DNA of 64,000 bases from Deinococcus carri. GTDB taxonomy: Bacteria > Deinococcota > Deinococci > Deinococcales > Deinococcaceae. The position numbers were made by a program, and so were the translations under genes. The stretch is taken from NCBI RefSeq assembly GCF_039545055.1, contig NZ_BAABRP010000006.1:53501-117500 (forward strand). The letters run 5' to 3'. Below, one piece after another: positions 17,579 to 34,351 of this stretch (position 1 is the stretch's first letter; each line of letters opens with the position of its first letter). Below the pieces are notes generated by a model. The model was not told the origin of the DNA, ran no database searches, and saw only the letters and a list, made by a program, of their open reading frames with translations.

Positions 17579-18136
<558 letters not shown>

Positions 18137-18160
18137 GGCCGGACAAGGAGAATTGGCCCG

Positions 18161-19134
<974 letters not shown>

Positions 19135-19138
<4 letters not shown>

Positions 19139-19494
19139 CCCAGGCCAACCGCGCCCAGACGGGCAACACCCAGCGCGTCGTCGTCCTCTCCGACGCCGAG
19201 ACCGCCACCGGCTACCGCCTCGCGGGGGCCGAGGTGATCGAGGCCGCCCCCGAGAGCGCCGTGGCGGAACTCGAACGCGCCATCCAGTCGGACCAGTACG
19301 GCCTGATCGCCGTGGATACCGGCCTCATCCCCGACCCCATGACCGCCACCCAGCGCGTGATGCGGGGCCGCGACCTCCCCATCCTGCTGCCCATTCCCAG
19401 CCTGCGCGACGCCTTTGCGACCGACACGGTGGACGCCAAGGCCTACATGGGCAAGCTGGTGCGGGACACCATCGGGTTCGATATCAAGCTGTAA
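19135..19494 (+). CDS. atpF: V-type ATPase subunit F
   Basis: A 119-residue Rossmann-like subunit that sits on the central rotor with subunit D. It shows VVLSDAETATGYRLAGAEV, the family's N-terminal strand-helix, and LPILLPIPSLRDAF near residue 80. Overlaps subunit C by four bases. Followed by an intergenic hairpin rather than directly by subunit A. Confidence 0.9.
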
Positions 19495-19497
19495 AAA

Positions 19498-19592
19498 GCT
19501 GTCAGCCCTCAGCAGTCAGCCGTCAGTACGCCATTCATGCGGCGGCCCGAGTAAAGGCTCATGCTGAGAGCTGATGGCTGAGAGCTGACCGC
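19498..19592. repeat. Intergenic word-repeat hairpin H3, inside the V-ATPase operon (F/A junction)
   Basis: The left arm (19500-19527, CAGCAGTCAGCCGTCAG and neighbours) is complementary to the right arm (19564-19591, CTGAGAGCTGATGGCTGAG and neighbours) around a loop of about 36 bases. The words are variants of GTCAGC/CTCAG. It separates the rotor subunit F (one copy per complex) from subunit A (three copies). Confidence 0.65.
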
Positions 19593-19609
19593 TCTCCCAA
19601 GGAGACACA

Positions 19610-22773
<3,164 letters not shown>

Positions 22774-22776
<3 letters not shown>

Positions 22777-22850
22777 GGTTGTAGGGGGGAGGTTGTGGGT
22801 TGTGGGACAGGCTGTTTCCCCACAACCCACCGCCCACAACCCACAACCCC
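22774..22850. repeat. Intergenic word-repeat hairpin H4, inside the V-ATPase operon (B/D junction)
   Basis: The left arm, built of GGTTGTGGG words (22777-22810), is complementary to the right arm, built of CCCACAACC words (22818-22849), with a loop of under 10 bases. This is the most extensive pairing of the set. It lies between subunits B (three copies per complex) and D (one copy). Confidence 0.7.
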
Positions 22851-22871
22851 ACCGACGAAGGAGGTGGAACC

Positions 22872-23540
22872 ATGGCAGGACAGATCAGTCCCACCCGCAG
22901 CGCTCTGCTCGCCAGCAAGGCCAGCCTCAAGACCGCCAACAACGGCGCGGACCTGCTCAAGCGCAAGCGTGATGCCCTGATCGGGGAGTTCTTCGCGCTG
23001 GTCAAGGACGCGCTGGCAGCGCGCGAGCAGCTGGCCGGGGTCAGCAAGGGTGCGTACACCAGCCTGTTCGGCGCGAAGGCGTGGGACAGCCCCGAAGCGG
23101 TGGAGAGCCTCAGTCTGGCGGGCACCGGCGACTACGCCGTGGACATGCAGATCGAGAACCTCTACGGCGTGAAGGTGCCCCGCATCAGCATTCCGGAACG
23201 GCAGGCCGCGGCGGCCTTCAGCCCGATCAACGTGGGCGCGCGGACCATCCAGGCCGCGACCGACTTCGGCAGCGTGCTGGAAGCCATCGTGCGGGTCGCC
23301 GCGACCGAGACGAAGCTGCGCCGCATCGGTGAGGAGATCAAGAAGACCTCCCGCCGCGTGAACGCCCTGGAGCAGATCGTGATTCCCAGCATTCAGGACG
23401 ACATCCGCTTTATTCGCGGTGTGCTCGACCAGCGCGAGCGCGAGGCCAGCTTCACCCTGAAGAAGATCAAGGCCAAGCTCGAAGCCGACGCCGAGAAGGA
23501 AAACGTCCAGGCGGGCAACCACGGCACCGCCGCCGACTGA
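22872..23540 (+). CDS. atpD: V-type ATPase subunit D (central rotor shaft)
   Basis: 222 residues forming the long antiparallel coiled coil of the rotor. The signature start QISPTRSALLASKASLKTA and the late RRVNALEQIVIPSIQDDIRFI are both present. GGAGG lies before ATG 22872. Last gene of the operon, followed by a good terminator. Confidence 0.95.
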   Translation: MAGQISPTRSALLASKASLKTANNGADLLKRKRDALIGEFFALVKDALAAREQLAGVSKGAYTSLFGAKAWDSPEAVESLSLAGTGDYAVDMQIENLYGVKVPRISIPERQAAAAFSPINVGARTIQAATDFGSVLEAIVRVAATETKLRRIGEEIKKTSRRVNALEQIVIPSIQDDIRFIRGVLDQREREASFTLKKIKAKLEADAEKENVQAGNHGTAAD

Positions 23541-23556
23541 AGCCCGAACCTTACCG

Positions 23557-23583
23557 ACCGCCTCCTGCCGGGGGCGGTTTTTC
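23557..23583 (+). terminator. Rho-independent terminator of the V-ATPase operon
   Basis: ACCGCC (23557-23562) pairs with GGCGGT (23573-23578), extended by G-C pairs, followed by a T-run. It ends 43 bases after the subunit D stop. Confidence 0.75.
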
Positions 23584-23609
23584 TATGCTTTTTGTAGGCT
23601 GGGCTTTTT

Positions 23610-24197
23610 CTAGGCTGGCCCTTCCAGTCGCCCGAGTGCCGCCGTGAGGTTCGCCCGCGCCCGCTCCTCCAGGGCCGCGAACTCCGACGTGGTATAAATC
23701 CGCTCCCGTTCCAGGAAGCCCCGCAGCACCCTTGCCCGTCCCCGGCGATACTCCACATCCGGCACGAAGGCGTATTCCTGTCGGATGGCCCGGTCGTATA
23801 CGGCAAAGGCCGGGGCCTCCGCTCCCAGAATCCCCAGGTCGGCGTCGGCCAGCAGGGCTTCCGCCCGCGTTTCCGGTGGGGAGGTGTGCCGGGTGGCGAG
23901 AATCAGGGCCGTGACTTCCCGCACCAGGGCCGCGTCCGCGCCCTGTGCCTCCAGCCACCCGCCGAAGACCTCGGCGCTGCGGGCCTCGTTGTCAGGGGCG
24001 CGTGGGTCATAGATCAGGTCGTGGCCCCAGGCAGCCAGGGCCAGAGCCGGGGTCAACACCTCGCGTGAGGCGAGGGCTTGCAGGACGGCGCGGACATGCT
24101 CCGCATTGTGGTAGGCACGCCAGGGCTGGGTGTACCTGGGGAGGGCGAAGGCTTCTGCGGCGGCCAGGAGGGCGGCCGTTCCCGGTTCACCTGTCAT
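23610..24197 (-). CDS. HD-domain protein (putative metal-dependent phosphohydrolase)
   Basis: 195 residues from ATG 24197. Metal-ligand motifs of the HD superfamily: WRAYHNAEHVRAVL, AAWGHDLIYDPRAPDNEARSA (the HD pair), ATRHTS and LLADADLGILG. Resembles the predicted HD phosphohydrolases of about 200 residues; the substrate is unknown. Stands alone on the minus strand, convergent with the V-ATPase operon. Confidence 0.8.
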   Translation of the reverse strand: MTGEPGTAALLAAAEAFALPRYTQPWRAYHNAEHVRAVLQALASREVLTPALALAAWGHDLIYDPRAPDNEARSAEVFGGWLEAQGADAALVREVTALILATRHTSPPETRAEALLADADLGILGAEAPAFAVYDRAIRQEYAFVPDVEYRRGRARVLRGFLERERIYTTSEFAALEERARANLTAALGRLEGPA

Positions 24198-24220
24198 CGC
24201 TGTGTCCGCTGGGACGGGTT

Positions 24221-24439
24221 TTACCCCTCGGCATCGTCCGCCGCCTGTGCCCCCTTGCGCTTGCCCGACCCCTTGCGGGCAGGCCGGTCGTCCGGGTCGT
24301 GGCCGCACAGGATGTTGAAGGTGCGCCGGATATCGGCGGCGCGTGCCTCCACGTAACCCTGGCCCACCTTGCCCTCGTAGGTGTTGTGCTGGGTCAGGTC
24401 CACGGCAAGCTGCAACGCCCGGGTTTCGAAGGTGTCCAT
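24221..24439 (-). CDS. Small conserved hypothetical protein
   Basis: 72 residues: a helical first half (RALQLAVDLTQHNTYEGKVGQGYVEARAADI), then a short motif LCGHDPDD and a basic, disordered tail (RKGSGKRKG). GGAG sits 7 bases before ATG 24439. I do not recognise a family. Probably co-transcribed behind gpsA. Confidence 0.6.
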   Translation of the reverse strand: MDTFETRALQLAVDLTQHNTYEGKVGQGYVEARAADIRRTFNILCGHDPDDRPARKGSGKRKGAQAADDAEG

Positions 24440-24496
24440 ATCACTCCCGGTATACCAGCGGACCTTCAGGCCACCATCAGGCCTGTCCAGCCCCCT

Positions 24497-25486
24497 CTAC
24501 CCCTCCAGTTCGGCCTTCAGGTCCCGGCCCATCAGGCTGGCGATACCCTCGGCGGGAGTCCACGCGCCGCCTGCGACCAGGGAGACGGCCCGCACGATGG
24601 GCAGGTCCTGCCCGTGGGCGCTGGCCCAGGCCTCCAGCAGACCCGCCGTGCGCAGGCCCTCCACGACCTTGCCGCCCTGCTGGGGCCGGGAAATGGGATG
24701 GTCTCCTCTGGCAATCGCCTCGCCCGCCGCGCGGTTGCGGCTGTGGCGGCTGGTCGCGGTCGCCACCAGGTCACCCAGGCCGCTCAGGCCGTACACCGTT
24801 TCCTCGTGGGCACCCTGGGACACCAGGTAGCGCCCCATCTCGCGCAGCCCCCGCGTGATGATGGCGGCCTTGGCGTTGTCCCCCAGGCCCAGGCCGTCCA
24901 CCAGACCCGCCGCCAGCGCGATCACGTTCTTCAGCACGCCGCCGAGTTCCACACCGACCACGTCGGTGCTGGTGTAGATCCGCAGGGTGGGGGAGACCAG
25001 GGCCGCCTGCACCGCGCCGGCCAGTGCCATGTCCGCACTCGCCACGACCGTCGCGGCGGGCAGCCCGCGCCCGATCTCCTCGGCATGGTTGGGGCCGCTC
25101 AGCACGGCCACCCGTGGGAAGCCCAGGTCGCGGGCCAGGTCGCTGAGCCGGCCGCCATCCGGCGCGAGGCCCTTGGCACACAGCACCACGCCCAGGTCGC
25201 GGGGGAGCGCGGCCAGCAGGTCCGGCACACCCACGCTGGGCACGACCACCAGGGCAAAGTCGGCCCCGGCCACCGCCTGCTCCAGGTCGGAGGTGACCGT
25301 CACCCCCTGCGGCAGCGTCACGCCCGGCAGGTACTCGCGGTTCTCGCGGACCTCGGCCAGCCGGGCGGCGAAGTCGGGGCGGCGTGCCCACAGGGTCGCC
25401 GGCTGGCCGGTGCGGGTCGCGGCGCTGGCCAGCGCCGTGCCCCAGCCCCCCGCCCCCAGAACGGGAACGGGCACGTTCAGGCCCAT
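24497..25486 (-). CDS. gpsA: NAD(P)-dependent glycerol-3-phosphate dehydrogenase
   Basis: Makes sn-glycerol 3-phosphate from dihydroxyacetone phosphate for phospholipids. 329 residues. The N-terminal Rossmann motif is [12 protein letters not shown]; the catalytic lysine region is [13 protein letters not shown] and the substrate loop [19 protein letters not shown], followed by [17 protein letters not shown]. The ATG at 25486 overlaps the upstream methyltransferase stop by 10 bases, indicating coupled translation. Confidence 0.95.
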   Translation of the reverse strand: MGLNVPVPVLGAGGWGTALASAATRTGQPATLWARRPDFAARLAEVRENREYLPGVTLPQGVTVTSDLEQAVAGADFALVVVPSVGVPDLLAALPRDLGVVLCAKGLAPDGGRLSDLARDLGFPRVAVLSGPNHAEEIGRGLPAATVVASADMALAGAVQAALVSPTLRIYTSTDVVGVELGGVLKNVIALAAGLVDGLGLGDNAKAAIITRGLREMGRYLVSQGAHEETVYGLSGLGDLVATATSRHSRNRAAGEAIARGDHPISRPQQGGKVVEGLRTAGLLEAWASAHGQDLPIVRAVSLVAGGAWTPAEGIASLMGRDLKAELEG

Positions 25487-26232
25487 GCGAACACCCAGAC
25501 CCGCGGCGTATCCGGCTCTGGGGGGGCGTAATCCGGGTACTCCACGATTTCCCAGCGGGAAAACCCGGCCTCCCGCAGCAGCGGCCCCAGGTCGGCGGGG
25601 TCGTAGCCGCGCTCGCGGTGTTCCTCCACGAATTCCTGCATGCCGCCCTGCCCGTCCTCCACCCGGCAAAAGGCCTGCACCACGCCCACGTCGGCATCAG
25701 GGTCGTAATGGTGCGACCAGTGGTAATGCACCTCGCGGCCCTCCGGTGTCTGGGCCAGGCCCTCGATGGCGTTCCCCTCCCACAGCTCCCGGACCCCCAG
25801 GCGGGTGTTCAGGTCACAGGCGAGCAACCCGCCGGGCCGCAGATGCGCCCGCGCCCGCGTGAGCGCCGCGCCCAGGTCGGTGGGGGTCAGCAGGTTGTTC
25901 AGGCTGTCGAAGACGCAGGTGACGAGGTCGAACTGCTCCTCCAGCGCAAAGGTCCGCAGGTCCCCCACGCTGAGCGTGACCCCGGTGGGAAGGCGGGCGC
26001 GGGCTACCTCCAGCATCTCCGGGCTGCCGTCCACCCCATGCACCCGGAAGCCTGCCTGCCACAGCTCCCGCGTGAAGCCCCCGGTGCCGCAGGCGAGATC
26101 CAGTGCCGAGCGGACCTCCAGCCCCCCATCACGCGCATAGGTCAGCACGAAGTCGGCCCAGTGGTCGTACTCCACATCCGCCATGATCGCGTCGTAAACC
26201 GCGGCGAGTGCGGTAAAGGGGCGTTGCTGCAT
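25477..26232 (-). CDS. Class I SAM-dependent methyltransferase
   Basis: 251 residues. Motif I ([16 protein letters not shown]), motif post-I ([14 protein letters not shown]) and motif IV ([14 protein letters not shown]) mark a small-molecule type methyltransferase. ATG 26232 is preceded 7 bases upstream by TATAGT, a leaderless -10. Overlaps gpsA by 10 bases. The substrate is unknown. Confidence 0.85.
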   Translation of the reverse strand: MQQRPFTALAAVYDAIMADVEYDHWADFVLTYARDGGLEVRSALDLACGTGGFTRELWQAGFRVHGVDGSPEMLEVARARLPTGVTLSVGDLRTFALEEQFDLVTCVFDSLNNLLTPTDLGAALTRARAHLRPGGLLACDLNTRLGVRELWEGNAIEGLAQTPEGREVHYHWSHHYDPDADVGVVQAFCRVEDGQGGMQEFVEEHRERGYDPADLGPLLREAGFSRWEIVEYPDYAPPEPDTPRVWVFAWA

Positions 26233-26411
26233 CCCGGTCACTATAGCCGGCTGTCCCCTCAGGCGAGCGCGGCAGCTAAAGGCCGGGTCAGGTTTCCCCC
26301 GCCTCATCTCCCCTCCATGAGTGGCAGGTGAGGCCAGCGGGAAAGGTTGCCCCATAGCCGCTGGGCTGCCCCGCCGGGTACGGTGAGCCTGCGACTCAAG
26401 GAGGTTTTCCC

Positions 26412-26879
26412 ATGAAGAAGATGCTTACCCTGGTGGCCCTCGGGACCCTCGCCCTCAGCTCGTGCAGCGTGCTTGGTACCCGCAGCGCCGCCGTCTCCGG
26501 TCAGCTCAAGGGCTTCAGCCCCAACCAGAACCTCGGCCTGGCGGTCGTCGGCTACAACAATGGCCGCTACACTGCCGACGGCACGCAGCCGCAGGTGATC
26601 GACAAGTTCCTGACCGGGGGCTATACCCTCACCCTCCCCCGCAACGTTCCTTACGGGACCTACCGGGTGGTCGTCTTCCGCGATGCCAACAGCGACGGCC
26701 GCTTCAATACCGGCGACGTGGTGCTCAGCCGCGACAACGGCAAACTGCTGGTCTACGCCGGGAGCGACAACCAGTTCTTCAACGGCACCAAGTACGGCTG
26801 GAACATCTACAACGGCACCGCCGACATCCAGACCACGCTGCTGAACAACTACGACCTCGAAGCTATCAACCCGCAGTAA
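26412..26879 (+). CDS. Lipoprotein with EF-hand-like loop
   Basis: 155 residues. The N-terminus [18 protein letters not shown] ends in a lipobox (LSSC), predicting a lipid-anchored envelope protein. The body is beta-rich with one [12 protein letters not shown] loop that fits a calcium-binding EF-hand/dockerin-type pattern. AGGAGG lies 8 bases before ATG 26412. No function is assigned. Confidence 0.75.
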   Translation: MKKMLTLVALGTLALSSCSVLGTRSAAVSGQLKGFSPNQNLGLAVVGYNNGRYTADGTQPQVIDKFLTGGYTLTLPRNVPYGTYRVVVFRDANSDGRFNTGDVVLSRDNGKLLVYAGSDNQFFNGTKYGWNIYNGTADIQTTLLNNYDLEAINPQ

Positions 26880-26898
26880 GCGGCGGGTTAAGAAAGAG

Positions 26899-26922
26899 GG
26901 GAGGCTTGCGGGCCTCCCTTTT
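26899..26922 (+). terminator. Terminator after the lipoprotein gene
   Basis: GGGAGGC (26899-26905) and GCCTCCC (26912-26918) form a 7-bp stem followed by TTTT. It is followed by an unpaired GTGGGTTGTGG word run (26927-26940). Confidence 0.7.
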
Positions 26923-26971
26923 CTGTCGTGGGTTGTGGACTGTGACAACGGGCAGGGAAGCTCAGGCTGCT

Positions 26972-27541
26972 TCAAAACTCACGGCTGAGGGCAGCTTCTA
27001 CCTCCAAGCGCCGCCGCTCCATCTCCTCTTCTGTCAGCACTGGCGGCCCCGCCTCCACCGTCATGTCTGGCAGCGGCACCCAGCTCACGCATCCCAGCAT
27101 CTCGGGCGTTTCCGGCAGCACCAGGGGCTCGCGCAACGGGCGCACCCGCAGCAACAGCGCGTGGACCCAGGGCCGGTTGCGGTAGTGAAACCGCCGCTCG
27201 ATGGCTCCCGCCGTCAGCGCCTGGTATGGCTCCAGGGCAAGGGCCTGATCCAACGATTCGACTTTATGGACGGCCACCACCTCGGCCAGCGCCGGAAGGA
27301 CGATGCGTCCCGGCTGGGGGTCTTCGCGCAGGAGCGGGGTGAACTCCGGCCTCAGCTCGGCGGGATTCTGGTGCAGGAAGGTGGGGTAGAGCAGAAACGC
27401 GCGGTGCTCGACCTCGAAGCCTGCGTGCGTCTCCATGACGCCCCCCTTGCGGATGAGGAGGGCAGAGGAGCCGGAGGTGAGGGCCTGGCACTGGGTGTCC
27501 CATTCTTTGAGGGCAGTGGTGGAGGGTGCAGTGGGGGTCAT
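26972..27541 (-). CDS. DUF1802 family protein
   Basis: 189 residues from ATG 27541, preceded by TACCCT 6 bases upstream (leaderless). The start ALKEWDTQCQALTSG, SALLIRKGGVMET and LYPTFLHQNPAELRPEF match the DUF1802 pattern. Cytosolic protein of unknown function. Confidence 0.8.
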   Translation of the reverse strand: MTPTAPSTTALKEWDTQCQALTSGSSALLIRKGGVMETHAGFEVEHRAFLLYPTFLHQNPAELRPEFTPLLREDPQPGRIVLPALAEVVAVHKVESLDQALALEPYQALTAGAIERRFHYRNRPWVHALLLRVRPLREPLVLPETPEMLGCVSWVPLPDMTVEAGPPVLTEEEMERRRLEVEAALSREF

Positions 27542-27560
27542 GGGGAGAGGGTAGCGCACC

Positions 27561-27588
27561 AAAAAAAGTTGCCCTAGAGGGCAACTTT
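27561..27588 (-). terminator. Terminator of the pilin gene
   Basis: Reading leftwards, GTTGCCCTCTAGGGCAAC is a perfect palindrome (27585-27568) followed by seven T (27567-27561). Placed 14 bases after the pilin stop. Confidence 0.8.
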
Positions 27589-27601
27589 ATGTAGATACAA
27601 T

Positions 27602-27958
<357 letters not shown>

Positions 27959-28145
27959 AGTGTCTCCTGGTTTGGCCGTCGGGTTAAGGAATCGGGAGAA
28001 GGTCCCTCGGGCCGGGGATGGCTTTTGCAGGTGCGGGAATCTCCCGTCCTTGCTGACATCACGGTATTCAGCCAGTCCTAACAGGACTCTTACGCTGGCG
28101 GGCATGTTTGGGGGGTTGGGGGTGTCTGCCTCACGGGGGCTGCGG

Positions 28146-28154
28146 TGGTATGAT
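28146..28154 (+). promoter_or_regulatory. Likely extended -10 promoter of dnaB
   Basis: TGGTATGAT (TGn plus TATGAT) about 160 bases before the dnaB start. No clear -35. The 355-base gap between the pilin and dnaB also holds a small AGTCCT/AGGACT hairpin (28073-28087) and GC-rich partial inverted repeats at 28250-28290; I see no other gene there. Confidence 0.4.
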
Positions 28155-28313
28155 GCGCGGCAGTTCGGCCCGGCCCACCCCAGTGGTGTGGTTCAGGCGA
28201 ATGGGCGACCGGCCCTCACACCGGCCCCAACCCTCATTTCACCCCTGCACGCGCGGCGCGCCCCGGTTCCGTCCGGGCGGCGCGTTTCCCTGCCGCGTGC
28301 GCGAAAGGCCCGC

Positions 28314-31597
<3,284 letters not shown>

Positions 31598-31626
31598 TCC
31601 CGGTCGCTCTGTCCTGCCGCCCCTCA

Positions 31627-31758
31627 TACGGTTTCCGTCCAATCCGTTATCGAAGCGAGAAAGCGCCGTTTCGATAACTCCTTTCCCGGCAACCGTTTCC
31701 TTCCTCCTCGCTCCGCTCGGGTTGAACAGTTACAAAAACTGTTCAACCGGAATCCGTA
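31627..31758. repeat. MITE-like repeat family B, copy 1
   Basis: A 132-bp element, TACGGTTTCCGT...ACCGGAATCCGTA, flanked by the 3-bp duplication TCA (31624-31626 and 31759-31761). Inside are two hairpins: GTTATCGAA/TTCGATAAC and GGTTGAACAGTT/AACTGTTCAACC. Located in the intergenic gap after the Nudix gene. Confidence 0.75.
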
Positions 31759-31833
31759 TCAAACAATGGTGCGGACAGTTTTGCATCCTCTTGCGAGAGG
31801 TGTATTCGAAAGTAGCGTGCAGGATGTAAAAAG

Positions 31834-31872
31834 CCCCTCTCTCCTTGCGGGGGAGGGGTTGGGGAGGGGGGG
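31834..31872. repeat. C-rich/G-rich inverted repeat
   Basis: CCCCTCTCTCC and GGGGGAGGGG flank a TTGC loop, followed by TTGGGGAGGG. Similar GGGGAGGGGTTGGGGAGG-type intergenic repeats are widespread in bacteria. It could act as a terminator on either strand. The remainder of 31762-32002 contains no gene that I can support. Confidence 0.45.
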
Positions 31873-32002
31873 TGGACGGCAACGCCGTCCCAGCGTGGGA
31901 AAGGTCCAGGAAGTTATGAATCTGTCCACACCATTGATCAAAAGGCGCGTGCTGGACGGTGGAGCGGCGACATGCCCCGGCTTCTTCTGCTATCATCAGA
32001 AT

Positions 32003-32224
32003 ATGAAGCGGGCGTTACGTAACAGGTCCTTCCGTCCGGGGGACACTTTCTATCCCGTCAGCGGACGCGGGTACGCCCACGTCTGCCCCTCCTGTGGTCA
32101 ACCGCTGGCCCTGTACGACCTGCGCGACGGCGATCAGGCCTACTGGTGCGATCCCTGTGGCAGGGGCCACCGTGCGGGCGATCCACCGGCCGAGGCCTTG
32201 CGGCCCCTGCCCAATGCGGGTTGA
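32003..32224 (+). CDS. Small zinc-ribbon protein
   Basis: 73 residues with two CxxC knuckles, CPSCG and CDPCG, 23 residues apart, a typical structural zinc ribbon. The start ATG 32003 is 6 bases after TATCAT, a leaderless -10. No enzyme domain. Function unknown; possibly a nucleic-acid or protein-binding ribbon. Confidence 0.65.
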   Translation: MKRALRNRSFRPGDTFYPVSGRGYAHVCPSCGQPLALYDLRDGDQAYWCDPCGRGHRAGDPPAEALRPLPNAG

Positions 32225-32278
32225 CCCCGAATGTTCCTGCGCCCCTGCCTCCTGCGGCGGGGGCGCTATGCTGGGGCC

Positions 32279-33007
32279 ATGACGCCCGCCCTTTCCCCCT
32301 CCTCTCCCGGCTCCGGTACCCAGGGTCCGGGGGTGCTGGCTGGACAGATCGTCGCGGTGACGGGTGCCGATCAGGGGTATGGCCGGGCCATCAGCGCCGG
32401 GCTGGCGCGGGCAGGGGCCAGCGTGGTCCTGATCGGCAGCAACAGTGAGACGCTGGCCGTGGCCGCCAGCAGCCTGGAACTCGCGGGCGGCACCGCCATC
32501 CCCATCAAGGCCGACGTGGGCGTGCCGCTCGACTGGCTCAGCGCCCAGAACCGCATTCTGGAAATCTTCGGGGCGCTGCACGGCATCGTCCACCTCGCCG
32601 ACAAGCGCGCGCACACCAACTTCACCATGCTCAGCGAGAACGAGTGGATGGACCTGTTCAACTGCAATGTGAAGAGCAGCGTCGCCATCGCGCAGATCGT
32701 GGGCCGCCGCCTGCCGGGCACCTGGCTGACCATCGTCGGCCCCCACCTCGACGAGGCCGGGCTTCAGGCCTACCCCCAGCGCGGTGCCCTGCGCGGCCTG
32801 GTCGAACAGGCCCACGCCGAGGACCTGCGCCTGAATCTGGTGCTGCCCTCGCGCGCCAGCAGCGGTGAGGAAGCCCTCGACCGCCCGCTGGCCGACGCGG
32901 TGCTGGCCCTCGCCACGCCCGCCCTCGCGCACCTGCGGGGCACGGTGCTGGAAGTGCCGCTGCCCCCGGTGCCCAAAATGCGCGTTACGGAAGTGAATGC
33001 CCGTTGA
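32279..33007 (+). CDS. Short-chain dehydrogenase/reductase-like protein
   Basis: 242 residues with an N-terminal Rossmann motif altered from the usual TGxxxGxG to TGADQGYG, plus HGIVHLADKRAH where SDRs have NNAG, and no obvious YxxxK catalytic pair (the region reads AYPQRGALR). It may therefore bind nucleotide without classic SDR catalysis. ATG 32279 is 6 bases after TATGCT (leaderless). Overlaps nrdR by four bases. Confidence 0.75.
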   Translation: MTPALSPSSPGSGTQGPGVLAGQIVAVTGADQGYGRAISAGLARAGASVVLIGSNSETLAVAASSLELAGGTAIPIKADVGVPLDWLSAQNRILEIFGALHGIVHLADKRAHTNFTMLSENEWMDLFNCNVKSSVAIAQIVGRRLPGTWLTIVGPHLDEAGLQAYPQRGALRGLVEQAHAEDLRLNLVLPSRASSGEEALDRPLADAVLALATPALAHLRGTVLEVPLPPVPKMRVTEVNAR

Positions 33008-33456
33008 AGTGCCCCTACTGCTCCGCGCCCGACTCCAAGGTCGTGAACTCGCGCCCCAGTGACGACGGGGCCAGCATCCGCCGCCGCCGCGAGTGCCTGG
33101 GCTGCGCCCGGCGCTTTACCACCTACGAACGCGCGCAGCTCGAACCGCTGATGGTGGTCAAGCGCGGCGGCCAGCGCGAGGCCTTTAACCCCGACAAGCT
33201 GCTGCGCGGCCTGACCCTCGCCACCGAGAAACGCCCGGTGGACCCCGAGGCGCTGCGGGCCTTTGCCTATGGCTTCGAGGACGAGGTGGGGGCCTCCGAA
33301 CTTCCCAGCGAGGAAATCGGCCGCCGCGCCATGACCTTTCTGCGCCCACTGGACGACGTGGCCTATATCCGCTTCGCCAGCGTCTACCGCGATTTCGACA
33401 GCCTGGAGCGCTTCATCGAGGAGATTCGCGGGCTGAAGGCGGAGGACGACGGCTAG
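33004..33456 (+). CDS. nrdR: Transcriptional repressor NrdR
   Basis: Represses ribonucleotide-reductase genes according to ATP/dATP level. 150 residues: an N-terminal zinc ribbon ([19 protein letters not shown] ... [12 protein letters not shown]) and an ATP-cone from [18 protein letters not shown]. Starts TTG overlapping the upstream stop (TTGA). Its TAG stop (33454-33456) uses the TA target duplication and first G of repeat A copy 2. Confidence 0.96.
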   Translation: MKCPYCSAPDSKVVNSRPSDDGASIRRRRECLGCARRFTTYERAQLEPLMVVKRGGQREAFNPDKLLRGLTLATEKRPVDPEALRAFAYGFEDEVGASELPSEEIGRRAMTFLRPLDDVAYIRFASVYRDFDSLERFIEEIRGLKAEDDG

Positions 33457-33576
33457 GGCGGCGCTCCGTTCCGTTGCCGCGTGTTCTGGGCAGCAACTCC
33501 ACTTCACGCCGCCCTTATCACGGTTTCTCACTTCGTTCGGCCCAGAAAGGTTCGGCAACCTTTCTGGGCACCGCCC
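33456..33576 (+). repeat. MITE-like repeat family A, copy 2
   Basis: A 121-bp element GGGCGGCGCTCCG...GGGCACCGCCC flanked by TA (33454-33455, 33577-33578). It contains a perfect 12-bp hairpin CCCAGAAAGGTT/AACCTTTCTGGG near its right end. About 96% identical to copy 3 (5 differences in 121). Both flanking genes end on it: nrdR (TAG) from the left and the GNAT gene (TAG) from the right. Confidence 0.85.
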
Positions 33577-34097
33577 TAGGCCAGCTCGACGCGGCTGTCC
33601 CGGTAGAAGGCATTCGTCGGCACCCTGACCAGCTCCCGCGTGTTGTGGAAACCCAGCGAGCGGTAGAAGGCGAGCTGCCCCGGCCCGTCATCGGTCAGCA
33701 GCACCATCTGCATGACGTGGGCGTACCGCTCCAGCACGGCTTCCATGAGTGCCCGGCCCACGCCCCGGCGCTGGCTGTCCGGATGGACCAGGATGTCCTG
33801 CACGTACAGGATGCTCACGTCGTCGGTCACGCCGCGCACCAGGCCGAGGAGCGTGCCCGCCTCATCCCGCGCGGTCCACACGAAGCCCGACTGCCTCAGG
33901 GCGCGGGCCAGGGCCTGCGGGTCGCGGGTGTAGCTTGTCCAGCCTACCGAGGCGTACAGGGCCAGCAGCTCGGAAAGGTCGGGGGGAGGGCCGGAAAGGA
34001 CGGTCAGGGTCACGCCGCCATCCTGCCTGACGCCCCGCCGCGCCCCATCCGCCGAAGGGCCTACCTGGTCCCAACTGACGATGGTGGCCGTCGCCAT
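33576..34097 (-). CDS. GNAT-family N-acetyltransferase
   Basis: 173 residues from ATG 34097, preceded by AAGGGAGGG. Motif A is VHPDSQRRGVGRALMEAVLERY; the C-terminal strand is LAFYRSLGFHNTREL. The acetyl acceptor is unknown. The first about 28 residues look non-conserved, so a later GTG start (VTLTVLSGPPPDL) is possible. Its stop is formed by the right end of repeat A copy 2. Confidence 0.8.
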   Translation of the reverse strand: MATATIVSWDQVGPSADGARRGVRQDGGVTLTVLSGPPPDLSELLALYASVGWTSYTRDPQALARALRQSGFVWTARDEAGTLLGLVRGVTDDVSILYVQDILVHPDSQRRGVGRALMEAVLERYAHVMQMVLLTDDGPGQLAFYRSLGFHNTRELVRVPTNAFYRDSRVELA

Positions 34098-34176
34098 GCC
34101 CTCCCTTGACCGGCGCACATAGCCTGAAGGTTAGACCTACGAGATTTTGGATTAGTGCTTGATGCTCAGTGCTTGA

Positions 34177-34339
34177 TACGGACTCTGAAAGGTTGACTTG
34201 TCCCCCTGACATCCGGCTGGACCCGTGGAGCTGCGCAGCAGAGGGAGAAGGAGGAGAGACAGGTTCCGCGGTATGAACTTGTAAAGCTGCACAACAAGCG
34301 GCGCTTTCCACTTGTTGCGGCTGGGGTGCGGACTCCGTA
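34177..34339. repeat. MITE-like repeat family B, copy 2
   Basis: A 163-bp element TACGGACTCTG...GGACTCCGTA with the 3-bp duplication TGA on both sides (34174-34176, 34340-34342). It is longer and more diverged inside than the other copies. It is preceded by a direct repeat AGTGCTTGAT (34154 and 34168 region). Confidence 0.65.
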
Positions 34340-34351
34340 TGACCTGGCTTC

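Noticed and set aside
31762..32002. Small ORFs after repeat B copy 1, including a 100-codon frame ending in the zinc-ribbon protein
   Set aside because: The upstream part runs through the repeat and a C/G-rich inverted repeat with no ribosome site; only the zinc-ribbon portion from 32003 is protein-like.
32279..33007. Calling the SDR-like gene a standard oxidoreductase
   Set aside because: The NNAG motif and YxxxK pair are not evident, so enzyme activity is not asserted.
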